Shown here piece by piece: positions 35,711 through 44,245 of a stretch of DNA of 64,000 nt; the first letter of the stretch is position 1, and every line of letters starts with the position of its first letter. The notes under the pieces are model-generated. The model ran no database searches. It was not told where the DNA came from and saw only the letters and a list, made by a program, of their open reading frames with translations. The DNA comes from Flavobacterium zhairuonense (lineage in GTDB: Bacteria; Bacteroidota; Bacteroidia; Flavobacteriales; Flavobacteriaceae), in assembly GCF_004352915.1 (NCBI RefSeq), contig NZ_SJSY01000071.1:1-64000 (forward strand). Reading direction: 5' to 3'. A program made the translations under genes and the position numbers.

Positions 35711-36286
35711 TTATATTCCTAATAAGTGTTTTTTCAAAGTTTCGTCAACTGGTTTGTCTGAAAGCCAGATTCCGAATAATGCTTGTTTGAAATCAAATCC
35801 TTGAATTTTTCCTTTTGGAACATCGTTTTTGATTACGTTAATTGTTTGATCAAGCGGATTGTAAAACAAAATAAAAACGTCTTTTTCTGTAATTGCGTCA
35901 CTTAAAAATGTTTTGAACTGCTCAATTCTTGGACGTAAAGCCTCAAGATTACTTCCTGCAGATTTTTCAAAACCTGTATTCATCGCTTTTGTCAACTTGT
36001 TTGAAGATACCATAGATGAGGTAATTTCAATTCTGATCGCCATTTCAGTATCGCTATCGATAATGAATTTTGGGTCTTGGCTTAGTTGAGATAAATAAAG
36101 TGCCTGAACATAAACTTCCAACCACATTTTTGATCTTCCGCCGGCACCGTTTAACTGCATCGTTTTATTTTGTACTTCAATTTTTCTTGGAACCGTAACA
36201 CCGTTTACTTCTAATTGAGTTTGGGCAGAAACAGTAAAAAATTGTACACTTAAAAGGAATACAAATAATAGTAAAATCTTTTTCAT
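35711..36286 (-). CDS. Chalcone-isomerase-like exported protein
   Basis: 191 residues. An N-terminal signal peptide (KKILLLFVFLLSVQFFTVSAQ) is followed by a domain that begins NGVTVPRKIEVQNKTMQLNG and continues LEVYVQALYLSQ. It ends GFDFKQALFGIWLSDKPVDETLKKHLL, the pattern of bacterial chalcone-isomerase-like proteins. Most bacterial members are not flavonoid enzymes and may bind fatty acids; the ligand here is unknown. It is probably periplasmic. Confidence 0.85.
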   Translation of the reverse strand: MKKILLLFVFLLSVQFFTVSAQTQLEVNGVTVPRKIEVQNKTMQLNGAGGRSKMWLEVYVQALYLSQLSQDPKFIIDSDTEMAIRIEITSSMVSSNKLTKAMNTGFEKSAGSNLEALRPRIEQFKTFLSDAITEKDVFILFYNPLDQTINVIKNDVPKGKIQGFDFKQALFGIWLSDKPVDETLKKHLLGI

Positions 36287-36766
36287 ACTTCTATCGATAA
36301 TTTTTGTTTTTTGGCAAAAATACTTTTAATTTCTAAATTTTGCTCTCTAAAAATACATGTTTTTTATTAAAGTATAACATTTTTTTAAAATGTATTTCTT
36401 TCATAATCAATTTAGTAAGACTTGCTTTACGTACATTTACCTGTTCCAAAACCGGTTGCGCATTTTTTAGTAAGTAATTTTTTAAAACTTTAAAAAAATG
36501 GCTTTTTTTCATGAAATTATATTCTTGAATTTTAAAGAAAATGTTGCACAATTGATGCTTGTGTGCTCAAAAATCAGAATTATTACGAAAACGTTATCGT
36601 GATTATTGATTATCTATTAATTTTGTATGCACGCATTGTTAATTTGGGTTTTAAAAATTATCTTTGGAAGCCTTTTTGAGCAAAAAACAAAAAAATACAA
36701 AAACAAATTATTTCCATTTTCGCCAATGAGATTTTGGATTTAGAAAAACAATAAACTAACTACATT
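36287..36766. other. Long AT-rich gap with at most one small ORF
   Basis: 480 bp, very AT-rich. On the minus strand a small basic ORF (36333-36512) can be read. On the plus strand TAATTTTG (36618-36625) matches the -7 consensus 141 nt before the acyl-CoA dehydrogenase start, with no clear -33. No terminator or structured RNA recognised. Confidence 0.6.
36333..36512 (-). CDS. Possible small basic protein
   Basis: 59 residues from the ATG at 36512; an upstream in-frame ATG at 36551 adds 13 more. It is Lys-rich (KKSHFFKVLKNYLLKNAQPV ... IMKEIHFKKMLYFNKKH) with no family I recognise. Its only support is an open frame in AT-rich DNA and its position between two genes, so it may be spurious. Confidence 0.2.
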   Translation of the reverse strand: MKKSHFFKVLKNYLLKNAQPVLEQVNVRKASLTKLIMKEIHFKKMLYFNKKHVFLESKI

Positions 36767-37909
36767 ATGGATTTTAATCTTACCGAAGAGCATTTGATGA
36801 TTCAGCAAGCAGCAAGAGATTTTGCTCAAAACGAATTATTGCCTGGAGTTATTGAACGTGACGAAAAACAAATTTTTCCAACTGAGCAAATCAAAAAAAT
36901 GGGTGAGCTTGGATTTATGGGAATGATGGTTGACCCAAAATACGGCGGAAGCGGACTGGATGCTATTTCATACGTAATTGCTATGGAAGAAATCTCTAAA
37001 GTTGATGCATCTGCTTCTGTGGTAATGTCTGTTAACAATTCATTAGTTTGCTGGGGACTTCAGGAATTTGGAACCGAAGAGCAAAAACAAAAATATTTGC
37101 CAGGTTTGGCTTCAGGACAAATTCACGGAGCATTTTGCTTAAGTGAGCCAGAAGCTGGAAGTGATGCAACTTCTCAAAAAACAACTGCTGTTGATATGGG
37201 AGATCACTATTTGGTAAACGGAACAAAAAACTGGATTACTAACGGAAATACGGCTTCAGTATATTTAGTAATTGCTCAAACGCATCCTGAATTGAAACAC
37301 AAAGGAATCAATGCTTTGATCATGACGAAAGATATGCCAGGTTTTTCTATTGGTCCAAAAGAACAAAAAATGGGAATCCGTGGTTCTGATACACATTCAT
37401 TAATGTTCAGTGATGTAAAAGTGCCAAAAGAAAACAGAATTGGAGAAGATGGTTTCGGATTCAAATTTGCAATGAAAACTTTGGCTGGAGGAAGAATAGG
37501 AATTGCTTCTCAAGCTTTAGGAATCGCTTCTGGAGCTTATGAATTGGCATTGAAATATTCTAAAGAAAGAAAAGCTTTCGGAACTGAAATCTGCAATCAT
37601 CAGGCAATTGCTTTCAAATTGGCGGATATGGCTGTAAACATCGAAGCAGCACGTCATTTGTGTATGAAAGCGGCTTGGGATAAAGATCAGCATAAAAACT
37701 ACGATGTGAGCGGTGCAATGGCAAAATTGTTTGCTTCGCAAGTAGCTATGGATACTGCTGTTGAAGCGGTTCAAATTCACGGAGGAAACGGATATGTAAA
37801 AGAATATCATGTGGAGCGTATGATGCGTGACGCAAAAATCACTCAGATTTATGAAGGAACTTCTGAAATTCAGAAAATTGTAATTTCAAGATCAGTTATC
37901 GCAGGATAA
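36767..37909 (+). CDS. Acyl-CoA dehydrogenase
   Basis: 380 residues, the usual length for short/medium-chain acyl-CoA dehydrogenases. Signatures are GAFCLSEPEAGSDATS (FAD/substrate loop), KNWITNG, MGIRGSDTHSLMFSDVKVP, ERKAFG and the C-terminal catalytic block QIYEGTSEIQKIVISR, with the base glutamate in YEGT. It oxidises acyl-CoA to trans-2-enoyl-CoA in beta-oxidation or branched amino-acid breakdown, passing electrons to ETF. Single gene with a terminator; cytoplasmic. Confidence 0.95.
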   Translation: MDFNLTEEHLMIQQAARDFAQNELLPGVIERDEKQIFPTEQIKKMGELGFMGMMVDPKYGGSGLDAISYVIAMEEISKVDASASVVMSVNNSLVCWGLQEFGTEEQKQKYLPGLASGQIHGAFCLSEPEAGSDATSQKTTAVDMGDHYLVNGTKNWITNGNTASVYLVIAQTHPELKHKGINALIMTKDMPGFSIGPKEQKMGIRGSDTHSLMFSDVKVPKENRIGEDGFGFKFAMKTLAGGRIGIASQALGIASGAYELALKYSKERKAFGTEICNHQAIAFKLADMAVNIEAARHLCMKAAWDKDQHKNYDVSGAMAKLFASQVAMDTAVEAVQIHGGNGYVKEYHVERMMRDAKITQIYEGTSEIQKIVISRSVIAG

Positions 37910-37938
37910 ATTTAGATTTCAAATAAAATAGTAACATG

Positions 37939-37976
37939 AACCCTTTCAGCTTTTTGAGCTTCGAAAGGGTTTTTTG
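37939..37976 (+). terminator. Terminator after the acyl-CoA dehydrogenase
   Basis: AACCCTTTC and GAAAGGGTTTTTT form the stem, with an AGCT/AGCT inner pair. Confidence 0.85.
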
Positions 37977-38052
37977 ATTTTTTTTTGCTATTTTTCAGCA
38001 ACTTAATCCTTAAAAAACTTTGTTTTTCTATTAAATCAAACAATCATTTTTT

Positions 38053-39027
38053 ATGAAAAAAATATACTTTCTTTTTGTTTCGCTGGTTTTGTTATGCTGT
38101 AAAACAAATCCTTCTGTTGTAACTGAGACAACAGATTCAAGTTCAAAAAAAATAGAAATCAATTATAAAGTAAGTGAATCTGAAGTTTCAGATTTCTTGA
38201 AATATCTTTCTTCGGATGAATTGGAAGGACGCGAAACAGGGACAAAAGGAATTGAAAAAGCAGCGGTTTTTTTAGAAGATTTCTTAAAAAAGAATAATGT
38301 TAAACCTTATTTTGCTTCGTATCGCGATACACTAACTAATTTTAAATTGCCAGCGTACAATATTGTCGGAGTTTTAGAAGGGACAGATCCTGTTTTGAAA
38401 AAAGAATTTGTGGTTTTGAGTGCACATTACGATCATATTGGAAAAGAGAAAAAACAGCAAGCCGATGTCATAAATAATGGTGCGAATGATGATGCTTCGG
38501 GTGTGACAGCTGTTGCTCAGATGGCGGAATATTTTGCGAAAACAAAATCGAATAAACGCAGTATTCTTATTGTGTTTTTTGCTGGAGAAGAAAAAGGATT
38601 GCTAGGCTCTAAAAGTCTAGTTCCAAAATTAAAAAAGAGAGATTTTAATTTATATACGCAATTGAATATTGAAATGATTGGCGTGCCGATGAAGCGCGAT
38701 TTTTTGGCCTACGTTACTGGTTTTGATAAATCGAATATGGCACAGAAAATCAACGAATATACCGGTAAAAACACCATTGGGTTTTTGCCGAAAGAAGCAG
38801 AATACAAATTGTTTTATAGATCTGATAATTATTCCTTTTTTGAGGCTTTCGGAAAACCTTGCCAATCGATAAGTACTTTTGATTTTGAGAATTTTGAGTT
38901 TTACCACCATGTTTCAGATGAATTCAAAGTAATGAATATTCCGCATATTACTGCATTTGTGCAAGAATTATTGCCGGCGGTGACTCAGATAACGATTACT
39001 CCAACGAAGGAAATTACAATGAATTAA
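38053..39027 (+). CDS. M28-family zinc aminopeptidase, lipoprotein
   Basis: 324 residues. A short signal ends in a lipobox-like LLCC (Cys16 or Cys17). The peptidase domain shows the co-catalytic zinc ligands in LSAHYDHIG and NGANDDASGV, the catalytic/ligand glutamates in FAGEEKGLLGS, a later Asp region (IEMIG) and a C-terminal His (FYHHVSDE). It cleaves N-terminal residues from peptides outside the inner membrane. Confidence 0.92.
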   Translation: MKKIYFLFVSLVLLCCKTNPSVVTETTDSSSKKIEINYKVSESEVSDFLKYLSSDELEGRETGTKGIEKAAVFLEDFLKKNNVKPYFASYRDTLTNFKLPAYNIVGVLEGTDPVLKKEFVVLSAHYDHIGKEKKQQADVINNGANDDASGVTAVAQMAEYFAKTKSNKRSILIVFFAGEEKGLLGSKSLVPKLKKRDFNLYTQLNIEMIGVPMKRDFLAYVTGFDKSNMAQKINEYTGKNTIGFLPKEAEYKLFYRSDNYSFFEAFGKPCQSISTFDFENFEFYHHVSDEFKVMNIPHITAFVQELLPAVTQITITPTKEITMN

Positions 39028-39053
39028 TAACACAGCTTTTTATTGGTTTTGTT

Positions 39054-39061
39054 TATTTTTG
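39054..39061 (+). promoter_or_regulatory. -7 promoter box close to the SDR start
   Basis: TATTTTTG, exact TAnnTTTG, ends 4 nt before the ATG at 39066. The mRNA would have almost no leader. No clear -33 TTG at the usual spacing. Confidence 0.45.
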
Positions 39062-39065
39062 CAAC

Positions 39066-39743
39066 ATGAAAAATATTATCGTTACAGGAACCAGCCGAGG
39101 AATTGGATATGAATTGGCATTACAATTTGCAAATGCTGGCCATCAGGTTTTGGCAATTTCTAGAAAAATACCGCAATCTTTATTAGAGCATCAAAATGTT
39201 ACTTGTCTTTCAATTGATTTGGCAGATGAAAGTGCTTTAAGTGAAGTAGAGCATTTTCTGTCGTCGACTTGGAAAAAAGTTGACGCGGTGGTTCATAACG
39301 CGGGAGCTTTAATTTGGAAGCCTTTTGCAGAAACTACCCAAGCCGATTTTGAAAATATTTATAAAGTAAATGTTTTTGCAGTGGCAAATCTTACCAGAAT
39401 TTGTCTTCCTTATTTAGGAAAAGGAAGTCATGTTGTGACTATCAGTTCGATTGGCGGTGTAAGAGGAAGTTTGAAATTTGCCGGATTAGCCGCTTATAGT
39501 TCAAGCAAAGGCGCTGTAATTACTTTAACCGAATTATTAGCCGAAGAATATAAAGAGAAAGGAATTTCGTTTAATGTTCTTGCGCTAGGCTCAGTTCAGA
39601 CAGAAATGTTGAACGAGGCTTTCCCAGGATATCAAGCGCCAATTTCGGCAGAAGGAATGGCAACTTATATTTATGATTTTACTCTTAATGGAAATAAGTA
39701 TTTTAATGGGAAGGTTTTAGAGGTTTCTTCTACTAATCCTTAA
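39066..39743 (+). CDS. SDR-family NAD(P)-dependent oxidoreductase
   Basis: 225 residues. The Rossmann motif is TGTSRGIGYELA (TGxxxGIG). The NAG region is VVHNAGALIW, the catalytic Ser lies in VTISSIGG, and Tyr-x-x-x-Lys is YSSSKGA. It is a classical short-chain dehydrogenase; substrate unknown. Its stop codon (39741-39743) directly abuts the left terminal repeat of the four-helix-bundle element. Confidence 0.92.
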   Translation: MKNIIVTGTSRGIGYELALQFANAGHQVLAISRKIPQSLLEHQNVTCLSIDLADESALSEVEHFLSSTWKKVDAVVHNAGALIWKPFAETTQADFENIYKVNVFAVANLTRICLPYLGKGSHVVTISSIGGVRGSLKFAGLAAYSSSKGAVITLTELLAEEYKEKGISFNVLALGSVQTEMLNEAFPGYQAPISAEGMATYIYDFTLNGNKYFNGKVLEVSSTNP

Positions 39744-40157
39744 TTAATTATGAATTATGAGTTATGAATTATGAGTGAAAGTATTGTGAAAACCAAAAGT
39801 TTTGAATTAGCTATAAGAGGAGTTAATTTTTATAAATGGTTAGTTGCTGAAAAGAAAGAATTTGTAATGAGTAAGCAGTTTTTGCATTCAATTACATCGG
39901 TTGGTGCAAATGTTCGGGAAGCTGTGAATGCTCAAAGTAAAGCTGATTTTATTCATAAATTATCAATTTCTCAAAAAGAATGTGATGAGTCAATGTATTT
40001 GCTGGAAATATTAATTGCAACGAATTATATTTCTAAAGCTGAATTTGAATCGATGCAAAATCAATGTGAGGAAGTGCTAAAAATCATAAAAAGTATAATC
40101 ATAACGTCAAAGAAGAAACTCATAACTCATAACTAAAAACTCATAATTCATAATTAA
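39744..40157 (+). mobile_element. Candidate 414-bp element with 18-bp terminal inverted repeats
   Basis: TTAATTATGAATTATGAG at 39744-39761 is the exact inverse complement of CTCATAATTCATAATTAA at 40140-40157. Extra ATTATGAG/CTCATAAC units lie just inside each end. The only gene inside is the four-helix-bundle ORF, whose start and stop codons lie within the repeat zones. The element exactly fills the space between the SDR stop and the SprT-like start. No transposase is present, so mobility would need a helper. Confidence 0.55.
39771..40136 (+). CDS. Four-helix-bundle protein (S23/IVS family)
   Basis: 121 residues, all helical. It begins KTKSFELAIRGVNFYKWLV and has FVMSKQFLHSITSVGANVREAVNAQSKADF and the conserved SQKECDESMYLLEIL. 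This is the pattern of proteins encoded by intervening sequences in 23S rRNA and of free-standing relatives (related to Avd of diversity-generating retroelements). Its biochemical role is unknown; Avd-like proteins bind nucleic acid. Its ATG and stop lie in the flanking terminal repeats. Confidence 0.88.
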   Translation: MSESIVKTKSFELAIRGVNFYKWLVAEKKEFVMSKQFLHSITSVGANVREAVNAQSKADFIHKLSISQKECDESMYLLEILIATNYISKAEFESMQNQCEEVLKIIKSIIITSKKKLITHN

Positions 40158-40158
40158 A

Positions 40159-40755
40159 TTGAACGAAACTTTAGCAAAATACATTCCGGAGCATGCAGTA
40201 AAGCCTGTTTTTGATTTGATTGTTTCCAATCAGGTTCATTTGAAAATCGTAAATGAGCGCCAGACGCGTCATGGCGATTATCGGAGAGGACCGAGTGGAA
40301 AACATGAAATCACGGTTAATGCAAGTTTGAATAAATATCGTTTTTTAATTACACTCATTCATGAAATTTCGCATTTGGTTGCATTCGAAAAATTCGGACG
40401 AAATATAAAACCGCATGGGAATGAGTGGAAATACACTTTTCAACGTTTGATGGTTCCGTTTATTCGTCCAGAAATATTTCCTAGTATGATATTACCTTTG
40501 CTGGCGAGACATTTTAAAAATCCATCGGCGAGCAGTGATACAGATACTACTTTGTCATTGGCATTAAAACAATATGATTCAAACAGTGATAAAAATTATG
40601 TTTTCGAAATTCCTTACGGAAGTGTTTTCAGAATAAAAAATGGCAAAGTATTTAAAAAAATTGCCGTTAGAACAAAACGTTTCGAATGCCTCGAAATAAG
40701 CACAGGAAAAACTTATCTTTTTAATCCAAATGCTGAAGTTGAGCTGATAGATTAA
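40159..40755 (+). CDS. SprT-like zinc protein
   Basis: 198 residues with the zinc metallopeptidase-like motif LIHEISHLVAFEKFG (HExxH) and a downstream HGNEWK, as in SprT. SprT/Spartan proteins bind zinc and DNA-linked proteins; the bacterial function is poorly known. The start is a TTG at 40159, one base after the right terminal repeat of the adjacent element; the rare start may be a consequence of that insertion. No ATG gives a comparable N-terminus. Confidence 0.85.
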   Translation: MNETLAKYIPEHAVKPVFDLIVSNQVHLKIVNERQTRHGDYRRGPSGKHEITVNASLNKYRFLITLIHEISHLVAFEKFGRNIKPHGNEWKYTFQRLMVPFIRPEIFPSMILPLLARHFKNPSASSDTDTTLSLALKQYDSNSDKNYVFEIPYGSVFRIKNGKVFKKIAVRTKRFECLEISTGKTYLFNPNAEVELID

Positions 40756-40916
40756 AGATTTTAATATTTCAAAATAGAAAATTCCAAATTCCAATTTTAT
40801 GTAAGATTGGGATTTGGATTTTGATTTTTTTATTTAATCTACTTGTTTACAAAAGTTTAATGTGTGTTTCTTTGTGTTTTGAGAAAAAAATTGCAGCTTT
40901 GACAAAACACTTTTTT

Positions 40917-41630
40917 ATGAGAAAAATATTGCTTTTGTTTTTTCTATTTGTACTAGCTAGTTGCGACAAGGATCCTGTATTAATTCAATCTGGAATTGAA
41001 ACTAAAGTCAACGGTAAAATTACAGATGATCATGATGTGCCAATTTCAAATTTAATTGTAAAAGTTGGGGAATATAAAGTGACAACCACTGGATCTTATC
41101 TTGTGTCTTATGAGGATCATGAATTTATAAAATGGGTTGATTCTACTTTTACGGATAATAATGGAAATTATGATTTTGTTTTTAAAACAACTGGTAAAGG
41201 GAATTTCTATCAACTATCCTTTGGTAAAGAGGCTAAAGACAAGGAGCCACAGGTTTTATGGCGACCATTCACTGTTAATATTACCGAAGACGCAAATGAT
41301 TTAAAATACATTGGTAAGCAATTCGAATTTAATTCCAAAAATTTAATTCTATTATATCCATGTGAGGTAACTTTTAAGGTTAATAATGTTACAACATTTC
41401 CTACAGGTCCAAGTCATAATCTTACTTATACAACGTATAATATCACTGCAAATGGTGAATCAAAACAAACATTATATATTGATAAATACAATAAGCAGAT
41501 TGTTGATTTTTATAGAACCAAAAATGGAGTTTTACAGAAAGCATCTTATGAATTTCCAGCTAGTAATGTTGAGGATACAACATATCAAACAATAACAGTC
41601 GAAGAAACTGATTTTAAAAATGTGAATTAA
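40917..41630 (+). CDS. Lipoprotein with a CNA-B-like beta-sandwich domain, unknown
   Basis: 237 residues from the ATG at 40917; an earlier in-frame ATG at 40821 would bury the signal peptide. The signal RKILLLFFLFVLASC ends in lipobox LASC (Cys17). The mature part opens with a carboxypeptidase-regulatory-like beta-sandwich (KVNGKITDDHDVPISNLIVK ... DNNGNYDFVF). The C-terminal half is Thr/Asn-rich beta. It is likely cell-surface or periplasmic and of unknown role. Confidence 0.75.
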   Translation: MRKILLLFFLFVLASCDKDPVLIQSGIETKVNGKITDDHDVPISNLIVKVGEYKVTTTGSYLVSYEDHEFIKWVDSTFTDNNGNYDFVFKTTGKGNFYQLSFGKEAKDKEPQVLWRPFTVNITEDANDLKYIGKQFEFNSKNLILLYPCEVTFKVNNVTTFPTGPSHNLTYTTYNITANGESKQTLYIDKYNKQIVDFYRTKNGVLQKASYEFPASNVEDTTYQTITVEETDFKNVN

Positions 41631-41652
41631 TAAGTTGTCAAATTTTTTAAAA

Positions 41653-41696
41653 AAATTCCCAAATTCCAATTTGCATAGCTTGGAATTTGGGAATTT
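41653..41696. terminator. Bidirectional terminator
   Basis: AAATTCCCAAATTCCAA (41653-41669) and TTGGAATTTGGGAATTT (41680-41696), perfect 17-bp arms between convergent genes. Related AATTCCAAATTCCAAT units occur at ~40777-40797. Confidence 0.85.
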
Positions 41697-41719
41697 AAAT
41701 ATTGAAATTTAAAAGGCGT

Positions 41720-42481
41720 TTAACCTTTCAAATAAGCTTCTCTTACTTTCTTAAATAGGTTTGAAGAATAGACAAACTTCACGATATCTTTATTGTCAGT
41801 TCTAAAGATTTCTTCTTTATTACCCTGCCATGCTTTCAAGCCTTTTTTTAGAAAAACGATATTTTCACCAATTTCCATTACAGAGTTCATATCGTGTGTG
41901 TTGATAACGGTTGTAATGTTGTATTCTCTAGTGATTTCCTGAATTAAGTTATCGATCAAAGTTGAAGTATTTGGATCAAGACCAGAGTTTGGTTCATCGC
42001 AAAACAAATACTTCGGATTGTTTACAATAGCACGTGCAATGGCAACACGTTTCTGCATACCTCCAGAAATTTCAGAAGGTAATTTTTTATGCGCATCTAT
42101 CAGATTTACTCTTTCTAAAACAAAATCAACTCGTTCTTGAATTTGAGCTTTGTTTTTGCTAGTAAACATCCTTAGCGGGAATGCTACATTTTCTTCAACG
42201 GTCATTGAGTCAAATAAGGCACTTCCTTGAAATACCATTCCGATTTCAGTTCTTAACTCACGTTTTTCATCTTTGTCTAAATCAGAATAAACTCTTCCGT
42301 CAAATTCAATTGTTCCTGAGTCTGGCGTGTGAATTCCTAATAACGTTTTCAATAAAACTGTTTTGCCAGATCCACTTTGTCCAATAATCAAATTGGTTTT
42401 TCCAGTTTCAAATACCGTTGAAACGCCTTTTAAAACTTTGCTGTCACCAAATGATTTTTCTATGTTTTTTACTTCTATCAT
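41720..42481 (-). CDS. ABC transporter ATP-binding protein (MlaF-like)
   Basis: 253 residues from the ATG at 42481, which overlaps the permease stop by one base (TAATG). An in-frame ATG at 42541 would lie inside the permease gene. It has Walker A GQSGSGKT, signature ISGGMQKR, Walker B YLFCDEPNSGLDP and the switch His in NTHDM. GMQKR and NSGLDP are typical of MlaF-type ATPases that drive retrograde phospholipid transport with an MlaE permease. No MlaD-like binding protein is in the window. Confidence 0.92.
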   Translation of the reverse strand: MIEVKNIEKSFGDSKVLKGVSTVFETGKTNLIIGQSGSGKTVLLKTLLGIHTPDSGTIEFDGRVYSDLDKDEKRELRTEIGMVFQGSALFDSMTVEENVAFPLRMFTSKNKAQIQERVDFVLERVNLIDAHKKLPSEISGGMQKRVAIARAIVNNPKYLFCDEPNSGLDPNTSTLIDNLIQEITREYNITTVINTHDMNSVMEIGENIVFLKKGLKAWQGNKEEIFRTDNKDIVKFVYSSNLFKKVREAYLKG

Positions 42482-43227
42482 TATCCTAGTAATAATTGAG
42501 TTAATATATAATTTAGGAGAATAATAGTAACAGATGTCCATACAAATGATGTTGTACTAGCCTTACCAACTTCTAATGCGCCACCTTTCATATAATATCC
42601 ATGAAAAGATGGAATTGTTGCTAATAACATGGCAAAAATTAAAGTTTTGATAAAGGCATACGTAATATGAAAGGGTATGAAATCTTTTTGCGCTCCCATA
42701 ATAAAATCGGCTCCTGTTGAAAATCCTCCGTAAGCACATGCAAGCCATCCTCCAAAAATTCCTAAAAACATACTAATCCCAATTACAAATGGATACATTA
42801 ATAATGCTATAATTTTTGGGAAAACAAGATAATTTACGGAATTAACTCCCATAACTTCTAAGGCATCAATTTGCTCTGTAACGCGCATTGTTCCAATACT
42901 AGAAGTAATGTAAGATCCCATTTTTCCGGCCATAATTACCGAAATAAAAGTAGGTGCAAATTCTAAGACTACAGATTGACGTGTAGCGAAACCAATTAAA
43001 TATTTTGGAATTAAAGGGTTAGTTAGGTTTAGCGCGGTCTGGATGGCAACAACTCCTCCGATGAAAAAAGAGATAAAGCAAACAATCCCAAGTGAGTCGA
43101 TAATTAAATCGTCGATTTCTTTGAAAATTAAATTTTTCATAACAGGCCATTTGGTCTGTTTATTGAAAATTTCTTTCAGCATTAAAAAATATTTTCCTAT
43201 TTGGGATAAATAACGAATTAGCATCAT
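42481..43227 (-). CDS. MlaE-family ABC transporter permease
   Basis: 248 residues with five to six TM segments. MlaE motifs are IGTMRVTEQIDALEVMGVN and the preceding SVIMAGKMGSYITSSI, plus the last-helix YYMKGGALEVGKASTTSFVW. It works with the coupled ATPase to move phospholipids between membranes and maintain outer-membrane asymmetry. Its stop overlaps the MlaF start, which implies translational coupling. Confidence 0.92.
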   Translation of the reverse strand: MMLIRYLSQIGKYFLMLKEIFNKQTKWPVMKNLIFKEIDDLIIDSLGIVCFISFFIGGVVAIQTALNLTNPLIPKYLIGFATRQSVVLEFAPTFISVIMAGKMGSYITSSIGTMRVTEQIDALEVMGVNSVNYLVFPKIIALLMYPFVIGISMFLGIFGGWLACAYGGFSTGADFIMGAQKDFIPFHITYAFIKTLIFAMLLATIPSFHGYYMKGGALEVGKASTTSFVWTSVTIILLNYILTQLLLG

Positions 43228-43308
43228 AAGTTTTACAAATATTGGCTAAATTAAGGATTAGTTTACAGTTTACAGTTTCAGTTTGCAGTTTTTTAATTTT
43301 TTTTAAGA

Positions 43309-44157
43309 TTAAAAAAGCTTCTCTTTCATTTTTTGTAAACGATAATTTCTAATAAATTTAGCTTGTTCTGGGGTCACTAATAAAGGAGTTTTGGCTTTTT
43401 TAGCTTTTAAAAATCCTTTGATGTAATCTAAAAATAGGAACGGTTTTTTCTTCATCATCGCTAATTTTGCAGAAGCAATTGCGGTAATCCAAAAACCATA
43501 ACCTAAAGTATAAAAGGCTTCGCCTTGCTTGTAGCGAGCTGTTTTGTTGTAATTTGCGCCGGTTGGTTTTAAATGTTTTACGTGTAAAGATTCATCGGTA
43601 ACCACTTTCCAATCATAATATTTGCAAAGTAATTCATCAACGGTATCCCAACCCATTGCAGGACGTAAACCTCCAATTTGCTGAAAAGTTTCTTTTCGAT
43701 ATGCTTTTAAAGCGCCTCGAATATGATCTTTATCTGTCAGGTTTTCTAAAACCCATTCTCCATTTTTGTCAATGTAGCAAAATCCGCCAGCCATTCCAAT
43801 TCTTGAATCTGAATTAAAATGTTTAATTATGGTTTCAAAATAATTTGGAGGAAAAATCAAATCGCCATCAATTTTTACAATAATATCGTAATTGGAATCT
43901 AAAGTTTCAAAACCTTTCTGAAAAGCCTGAATGACTTTGCTTCCTGGCAAATGAATTGCGTCTGAAGTTTTGTTTACGACAGATATGTATGGATTTTCTT
44001 TTGCAAAACTTAATACAACTTCTTCTGTTTTATCTGTAGAATTGTCATTTACAACCACAACTTTTGAAGGCAAAACGGTTTGTGAAACCAAAGATTGTAA
44101 AGTCAAGCCAATAAGATCTTGCTCGTTATGCGCGGGAATGACGATGTAATATTTCAT
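43309..44157 (-). CDS. Family 2 glycosyltransferase
   Basis: 282 residues with a GT-A fold. It begins YYIVIPAHNEQDLIGLTLQS, then VVVNDNSTDKTEEV, the DxD-like KIDGDLIFPP, and IGGLRPAMGWDTVDELL near the acceptor site. It probably adds sugars to cell-surface glycans. It precedes nothing closely; an SAM-methyltransferase gene lies 88 bp upstream on the same strand, which fits a small glycan-modification cluster. Confidence 0.9.
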   Translation of the reverse strand: MKYYIVIPAHNEQDLIGLTLQSLVSQTVLPSKVVVVNDNSTDKTEEVVLSFAKENPYISVVNKTSDAIHLPGSKVIQAFQKGFETLDSNYDIIVKIDGDLIFPPNYFETIIKHFNSDSRIGMAGGFCYIDKNGEWVLENLTDKDHIRGALKAYRKETFQQIGGLRPAMGWDTVDELLCKYYDWKVVTDESLHVKHLKPTGANYNKTARYKQGEAFYTLGYGFWITAIASAKLAMMKKKPFLFLDYIKGFLKAKKAKTPLLVTPEQAKFIRNYRLQKMKEKLF

Positions 44158-44165
44158 TTTAAGAA

Positions 44166-44193
44166 TTTTAGATTTTAGATTTTAGATTTTAGA
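44166..44193. repeat. Short tandem repeat (TTTTAGA units)
   Basis: Four tandem 7-bp units TTTTAGA between the glycosyltransferase and methyltransferase genes. Confidence 0.7.
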
Positions 44194-44245
44194 TTGTATG
44201 GAAGTCATCTAAAAATCAAAAATTTAAAATCGTTAATCTGCAATC

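Noticed and set aside
39744..40157. Diversity-generating retroelement around the four-helix-bundle gene
   Set aside because: No reverse transcriptase and no template/variable repeat pair in the vicinity; only the Avd-like family resemblance remains.
44166..44193. TTTTAGA tandem repeat as a CRISPR-like array
   Set aside because: Units are 7 bp with no spacers; a simple microsatellite.
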